DNA of 64,000 nt, taken from contig CALJKW010000030.1 of NCBI GenBank assembly GCA_937980205.1, positions 140,104-204,103 on the forward strand, in the 5' to 3' direction. Origin of the DNA: an uncultured Myxococcales bacterium. Its GTDB lineage: Bacteria > Myxococcota > Myxococcia > Myxococcales > Myxococcaceae. The notes beneath the pieces are model-generated. The model made no database searches and was not told the DNA's origin. It saw only the letters and a program-made list of their open reading frames with translations. A program made the translations under genes and the position numbers. Positions 59,616 through 64,000 of this stretch are shown in pieces. Numbering within the stretch: position 1 is the first letter of the stretch; every line of letters starts with the position of its first letter.

Positions 59616-61205
59616 TCATACCGCCCCCTCAGCCAGCATGAGCTGAGCGCACAACGCCCCCGGCGTCCCCATCACGCCACCCCCGGGGTGAGTCCCTGAA
59701 CCGCACATCCACAGCTTCGACACCGGCGTCCGGTACCGCGCCCAGCCCGCCGCCGGCCGCAGGAAGGCGAGCTGCTCGACGCTGAGCTCTCCGTGGAAGA
59801 TGTTGCCCTCGGTGAGGCCGTACTCCTTCTCGAGATCCCAGGGAGTCAGGATGTGCCGGTGGAGGATCGACGACTTGAAGCCGGGCGCGAGCTCTTCGAT
59901 CACGTCGCAGACCGCGTCGCCGAAGGCCTCGCGCTTCGACGGCCAGGCGTCGGGGCCTTCCTTCAGGTGGTACGGCGCGTACTGCACGAACACGCTCATC
60001 ACGTGTTTGCCCGGCGGAGCCACGTCGGGATCCGTCACCGACGGCAGCACGATGTTCATGAACGGCTTCTTCGAGAACTCGCCGTACTTCGCGTCGTCGT
60101 ACGCGCGCTCGAGGTAGTCGATGCCCGGCGCCACGGTGATGTCGCCCTGCAGGTGCAGGCCGTTGCCGGGCAGGCACTTGAAGCTCGGCAGCCGGTCGAG
60201 CGCGAGGTTCACCTTGCCGCTCGAGCCGCGCATGCGGAAGCGCTTGATCTGGGTGACGAAGTCGGGCTCGAGCTCTTTCTCTCCGACGAGCTTCAGGAAC
60301 GTGCGGTGCGGGTCGGCGCCGCTCACGACCACGTCCGAGAGCAGCTCGTCGCCGTTCTCGAGCACCACGCCCTTCGCTTCGCCGTTCTTGATGAGGATGT
60401 GCTTCACCGCCGCCTGCGTGCGGATCTCGACGCCGAGGCTGCGCGCAGAAGAGGCGATCGCGTTCGAGATCGCGCCGGTGCCGCCCTTCGGCAGGCCCCA
60501 CGCGCGGAAGCTGCCGTCGATCTCGCCCATGTAGTGGTGCAAGAGCACGTACGCGGTGCCGGGGCTGCGGACGCCGAGGAACGTGCCGATGATCCCCGAG
60601 GCCGACATCGGCGCGATGAGCTTCTCGCTCTCGAACCACTCCTGCAGGAAGTCGACCGCGCTCATCGTCATCATCTTCAGGTTCGCGGCGACCCAGTCGT
60701 CGCCGGCGTCCTTGAGCAGCCGCCCCATGCGCAAGAGCTCGAAGAGGTTCTTCGGCTTGAGCGAGCCCAGGTCCGGGGCAGGGGAGTCGATGATCGGCTT
60801 GATGAGCCGCGACAGCTCGGCCATCGCCTGGCTGAACAGCGGGGCGACCTCGGCGTCGCGCTTGCTGAACTTCGCGATCTCGCGCCGCGTGGTCGCCGCG
60901 TCGACGCCGCGCAGCAGGTACGTGCCGTCGAGGTACGGGTTGAACGTCGTCTCGAGCGGCAGGATGTGCAGGCCGTGCTTCGTCAGCTCGAGGTCGCGGA
61001 TGATCTTCGGCCGCAGCAGCGACACGACGTAGCTGCAGGCCGAGAACGTGAAGCCGGGGAAGATCTGCTCGCTGACGGCGGCGCCGCCGAGCAGGTGCCG
61101 CCGCTCGAGCACGAGCACCTTGCGGCCCGCCTTCGCGAGGTAGGCCGCGCAGGTCATGCCGTTGTGGCCCGCGCCCACGATGATCGCGTCGTACTTCCTG
61201 GTCAC
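59616..61205 (-). CDS. FAD-dependent oxidoreductase, phytoene desaturase/PYROXD2-like (2)
   Basis: 529 residues from GTG at 61205, overlapping the GcvT-like stop by 4 bases. VGAGHNGMTCAAYLAKAG and LERRHLLGGAAVSEQIFPGF at the N-terminus; LWMCGSGTHPGGGVMGTPG near the end. Paralogous in layout to the following gene. The coupling to a folate-binding protein suggests oxidation of an amine whose one-carbon unit is taken by folate; this is inference. Confidence 0.88.
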   Translation of the reverse strand: MTRKYDAIIVGAGHNGMTCAAYLAKAGRKVLVLERRHLLGGAAVSEQIFPGFTFSACSYVVSLLRPKIIRDLELTKHGLHILPLETTFNPYLDGTYLLRGVDAATTRREIAKFSKRDAEVAPLFSQAMAELSRLIKPIIDSPAPDLGSLKPKNLFELLRMGRLLKDAGDDWVAANLKMMTMSAVDFLQEWFESEKLIAPMSASGIIGTFLGVRSPGTAYVLLHHYMGEIDGSFRAWGLPKGGTGAISNAIASSARSLGVEIRTQAAVKHILIKNGEAKGVVLENGDELLSDVVVSGADPHRTFLKLVGEKELEPDFVTQIKRFRMRGSSGKVNLALDRLPSFKCLPGNGLHLQGDITVAPGIDYLERAYDDAKYGEFSKKPFMNIVLPSVTDPDVAPPGKHVMSVFVQYAPYHLKEGPDAWPSKREAFGDAVCDVIEELAPGFKSSILHRHILTPWDLEKEYGLTEGNIFHGELSVEQLAFLRPAAGWARYRTPVSKLWMCGSGTHPGGGVMGTPGALCAQLMLAEGAV

Positions 61206-62395
61206 GGCTTCCTCTTGTGCTCGGGGTCGTAGAACGGCCTCTTCACGACGCGCGCCTTCACCGATCGGCGGTCGTACTCGACGGTGTGCTCGATCTTCAG
61301 CTCCGTGCCCAGCTTCGCGACGTCGGCCCGCACCGTCGCCAGCGACAGGAACCGCTTCAGCATCGGAGACCACGTGTGGCTCGTCGCCTGCCCCACGCGA
61401 TGTCCCTCGAGGTACACCGGCACGGCGACGCGCGAGGCCTGGCCCGGCAGCGCAGGGGGCAGCCCGTACGCGTCGTACAGCCGCTCGAGATCTTCCCAGT
61501 CGGTCTCGAGGCCGACGAGCTCCCACTTCGAGCCGTTCTTCTTCTCGGCCTCCAGCGCGTCGCTGCCCATGAACGGCCCGCGCTCGAGCTGCACCGTCCA
61601 CCCGAGCCCCACCTCGAACGGGGTCGACCTGCGCTCGTCGCGCACGCAGTGCGGAGCGGAGAAGTAGTCGATGCCGAGCAGAATGAACCCCGCCTCCACG
61701 CGCGTCATGTCCAGCGCATCGAGGCCGCACACGCGCAGGGCATACGACTTGCCGGCCTCGACGATTGCGTCGAAGACGGGCAGGGCGTGCTCGTTGTCGC
61801 ACCAGATCTCGTAGCCGAGATCTCCGGTGTAGCCGGTGCGCGAGACGCGAACCGGCGCGGCGCCGAGCCTTCCGTTCGCCGAGCCGAAGAACGTCAGCTT
61901 CTCGAAGTCGATGCCCTGCGTGCAGGCCTTCAGCACGTCGCGCGACTTCGGCCCTTGGCAAGCGAGCACGGCGATGCGATCGGTGACGTCTTCGACCTTC
62001 ACGTCGAAGCCGCGTGAGAGGTGCATGAGCCAGCGCCAGGTCGGCTCGGCGGCGGTGAGCAGGAAGGAGTCGTCGCCGAGCCGCGTGATGGTGCCGTCGT
62101 CGATGATCTTCCCGCGCTCGTCGCACCAGCAGGTGTACGTGACGCGGTTCACCTTGAGCTTCGTGGCGTCGCGGACCGTGACGAAGGAGAGGAAGCGCGC
62201 GGCGTCGGGCCCGCGGACGTCGTACTTGAAGAGCGGGGTGACATCGAGCAGGCCGGCCGAGCGGCGGAAGGCCGTGTACTCGTAGATGTGATTCGTCTCG
62301 AAGCGGCACGGGGCGTAGTACCCGGACCACTCCTTCCAGGCGTAGGCCTGGTTCAGGGAAGCCAGCCGATCGTGGAACGGAGTGGGCTTCGGCAT
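61202..62395 (-). CDS. GcvT-like aminomethyltransferase-family protein
   Basis: 397 residues, typical of glycine cleavage T-protein folds. SAGLLDVTPLFKYDVRGPDAARFLSFVTVRD, CWCDERGKIIDDGTITRLGDDSFLL, RTGYTGDLGYEIWCDNEHALPVFDAI and GLDALDMTRVEAGFILLGIDYFS (folate-site Asp-Met-Thr region) are clear. No glycine cleavage P or H genes are nearby, so it is probably a demethylase-type relative (as in dimethylglycine or sarcosine systems) rather than GcvT itself. First gene of a four-gene operon. Confidence 0.88.
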   Translation of the reverse strand: MPKPTPFHDRLASLNQAYAWKEWSGYYAPCRFETNHIYEYTAFRRSAGLLDVTPLFKYDVRGPDAARFLSFVTVRDATKLKVNRVTYTCWCDERGKIIDDGTITRLGDDSFLLTAAEPTWRWLMHLSRGFDVKVEDVTDRIAVLACQGPKSRDVLKACTQGIDFEKLTFFGSANGRLGAAPVRVSRTGYTGDLGYEIWCDNEHALPVFDAIVEAGKSYALRVCGLDALDMTRVEAGFILLGIDYFSAPHCVRDERRSTPFEVGLGWTVQLERGPFMGSDALEAEKKNGSKWELVGLETDWEDLERLYDAYGLPPALPGQASRVAVPVYLEGHRVGQATSHTWSPMLKRFLSLATVRADVAKLGTELKIEHTVEYDRRSVKARVVKRPFYDPEHKRKP

Positions 62396-62430
62396 GACGG
62401 GACGCCCGCTCTACATTCGCGGGCGCGCGA

Positions 62431-63870
62431 ATGCCACCCCGGCGGCTCCGCGGAAGTCTATGGTGCGCGCCCATCGAGACCCGCTCACCACCGTGGCGCT
62501 GGCTTCTGCTCATCGCGCCGATCCCCGGCATCCTCGCCGTGCTTCAGCTCGGGCGCCTGCACCCCGACGAGGTGTACCAGTACCTCGAGCCCGCGAACTG
62601 GCGCGCGTTCGGCTACGGCATCCTCGCGTGGGAGTGGCAGCCCGGCGGTGGCCTGAGGAACTGGGCGGTGCCGGGCATCTTCGCGCTGCTGCTGAAGCTC
62701 TGCGCCGCGGTCGGCATCGACGATCCGTGGAAGCGCCGCGCCGTGCTCGAGCTGCCGCAGGTGGCGCTGCACGGGTGGATGCTCTGGGCCGCCTGGCGCC
62801 TCGCCGCGCGCCGCGTGAACGAGAGCCTCGCGCGCTGGGCGATTCCGCTCGTCGGGCTCTACATGCCGGTGCTCACGTTCGCGGGAAGAACGCTGGGAGA
62901 GAGCTTCAGCGCCGCGTTCCTGGTGATCGGCCTGGAGCTTCTAGACCGCACGTCCTCTCCCCAAGCAGGGGAGAGGGGGCAGTCGGCGCTGTTCGGAGGC
63001 GCGGTGCTCGGCCTCTCCGTCGTCGCGCGTTACGGCTCCGCCGCCGCAGTGATCGGAGCGATGCTGTTCCTCGCGGCGCGCAAGCGCTGGCGAGCCGTCA
63101 TCGACGCCAGCCTCGGAGGCCTCATCGTGGCGCTGGCGCTCGGCGGGCTCGACTGGGCGACGTGGGGCGCGCCGTTCCACTCGCTGCGTGCGTACCTCGA
63201 CTTCAACGTGTTCAGCGGCCGAGCGGCGGCGCAGTTCGGCAGAGACCCGTTCTGGGTCTACCTGCCGTACGTGGCGATGCTGGCGCCGTGGGCGTGGCTC
63301 GGCTTCCTCAAGAGGCCGCCGGGGATCTTCATCGCCGCCGGCGTCGCGTACCTGCTGGCGATCTTCATCACCGCGCACAAAGAGCCGCGCTTCATCTACC
63401 CGGCGCTGATCATCCTGAGCGTGGCGGCGGCGGGCGGAGCGCTCGAGCTGCTCTCACGCCGCGGGCCGGCGCTCACGGGCCTGGCGGCCGTGGCGAGCCT
63501 GGCGTTCTTCTGGTTCGAGACGCCGCTGAAGCCCGAGCGGCCGGATCAGTTCCGCCTCACGGCGCGCGCGTGGCCCCACGCGACGGGGTTCTTCATCATC
63601 CCGGAGGGCACGTGGGGCGCGGGCGGCTACTTCTGGCTGGGCAAGAACATCCCCTGGTTCACGTGCGACTTCCCGCAGCAGTTCCAGCACATCGTCGGCG
63701 ACCCGCGCTTCAACCGGGCGATCAACTACGACCATCACTACGACGCCGAGCTCTCGGCGGCGGGCTTCAAAGTTCTTCTCCAGGACGGGCGCGCAGTGCT
63801 GTGGGGGCGCGATCCCCCGGCGCCGAAGGCGCCACAGGTCGACGACTTCTCCAATCGACCGACGTACTGA
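62431..63870 (+). CDS. GT22-family (Alg9/PIG-B-like) membrane mannosyltransferase
   Basis: 479 residues with about nine membrane helices. GT22 signatures: LHPDEVYQYLEPANWRAFGYG with the catalytic-loop acidic pair, WEWQPGGGLRNWAVPG, and TAHKEPRFIYPALII (the HKExRF motif). In eukaryotes such enzymes add mannose from dolichol-phosphate-mannose; bacterial substrates are largely unknown. A 9-bp palindromic hairpin is inserted in frame near codon 175 (reading SSPQAGERG). Divergent, across 35 bases, from the GcvT-like operon; a CGCCCGC/GCGGGCG hairpin lies in that gap, so a start downstream of 62431 is possible. Confidence 0.85.
   Translation: MPPRRLRGSLWCAPIETRSPPWRWLLLIAPIPGILAVLQLGRLHPDEVYQYLEPANWRAFGYGILAWEWQPGGGLRNWAVPGIFALLLKLCAAVGIDDPWKRRAVLELPQVALHGWMLWAAWRLAARRVNESLARWAIPLVGLYMPVLTFAGRTLGESFSAAFLVIGLELLDRTSSPQAGERGQSALFGGAVLGLSVVARYGSAAAVIGAMLFLAARKRWRAVIDASLGGLIVALALGGLDWATWGAPFHSLRAYLDFNVFSGRAAAQFGRDPFWVYLPYVAMLAPWAWLGFLKRPPGIFIAAGVAYLLAIFITAHKEPRFIYPALIILSVAAAGGALELLSRRGPALTGLAAVASLAFFWFETPLKPERPDQFRLTARAWPHATGFFIIPEGTWGAGGYFWLGKNIPWFTCDFPQQFQHIVGDPRFNRAINYDHHYDAELSAAGFKVLLQDGRAVLWGRDPPAPKAPQVDDFSNRPTY
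62954..62976. repeat. In-gene palindrome CCTCTCCCC/GGGGAGAGG
   Basis: A perfect 9-bp stem (62954-62962 with 62968-62976) and loop AAGCA inside the GT22 gene. It keeps the reading frame. A close relative of the hairpin at 20468-20492, so both belong to one dispersed repeat type. Confidence 0.7.
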
Positions 63871-63996
63871 AGGGGAAAGTGACGGCCAGGGCACGACTCA
63901 CCGGGGGGCTTGACCCCCGCCTCGCCGGAGACGAGCTGCCCTCTTTGAGGGAAGTGACGGCCAGGGCATCACTCACCGGGGGTCTTGACCCCCGCC
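63871..63996. repeat. Imperfect direct repeat at the window edge
   Basis: Copy 1 at 63871-63921 and copy 2 at 63948-63996 are nearly identical (differences: two single-base gaps and three or four substitutions), 77 bases apart. Each contains a hairpin (CGGGGGTC-TT-GACCCCCG in copy 2). Copy 1 begins directly after the GT22 stop. More copies may follow beyond the window. Confidence 0.8.
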
Positions 63997-64000
63997 CCGC

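Noticed and set aside
63871..63996. CRISPR array
   Set aside because: Only two copies, about 50 bp long with several mismatches and a single spacer-like gap; no cas genes seen.

Overview
The window is one dense, very GC-rich bacterial segment (third codon positions are almost all G or C) with mostly protein-coding genes packed into operons by 1- to 4-base stop/start overlaps. The gene content points to Myxococcota or a close relative: an MXAN_5187-family protein, large sigma-54 activators with TPR sensor parts, a Ser/Thr kinase, many HEAT, TPR and FG-GAP proteins, many lipoproteins and repeat palindromes. No rRNA, tRNA, phage or autonomous insertion sequence was seen.

Layout. 1-8.3 kb: small unknown genes, a degenerate GGDEF protein, two divergent HEAT proteins, a DUF1460 protein, an MXAN_5187-family protein, and a four-helix-bundle (23S intervening-sequence type) gene enclosed by a 32-bp-core inverted repeat carrying tandem repeats. 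8.4-13.4 kb: a near-perfect -24/-12 promoter in front of a 1243-residue sigma-54 activator, an overlapping lipoprotein, and a vapBC-type toxin-antitoxin pair. 13.4-20.2 kb (minus): PBP1A, FG-GAP protein, solute-binding protein and NtrY-like kinase in one operon. 20.5-23.4 kb: a lone OmcA/MtrC-type decaheme lipoprotein.

23.5-41.9 kb (minus) is a complete hydrogenase island. It reads hybO-A-B-C-D (membrane uptake [NiFe] hydrogenase, group 1c-like), hoxF-U-Y-H-W (cytosolic NAD-linked bidirectional hydrogenase, group 3d), then hypF-C-D-E, a 27-codon membrane micro-ORF, an enoyl-CoA-hydratase-family gene, hypA, hypB and a nickel-permease-like protein. One maturation set presumably serves both enzymes, and each large subunit has its own protease. 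Palindromic repeats sit at the hyb/hox and hox/hyp junctions. H2 oxidised at the membrane could feed quinones while Hox exchanges electrons with NAD(H).

42-64 kb: TPR lipoprotein, a three-gene permease module, tyrS, prfC, DoxX, SGNH hydrolase, a DUF697-SCP2 fusion, a second sigma-54 activator behind an intrinsic terminator, an M23 peptidase operon, M32 carboxypeptidase, a coupled GcvT-like / two FAD oxidoreductases / Ser-Thr kinase operon, a GT22 mannosyltransferase-like membrane protein, and a direct repeat running to the end of the window.

The strongest candidates for something undescribed are the inverted-repeat-bounded four-helix-bundle unit (7650-8306) and the micro-ORF plus enoyl-CoA-hydratase homologue inside the hyp operon (25201-26117).
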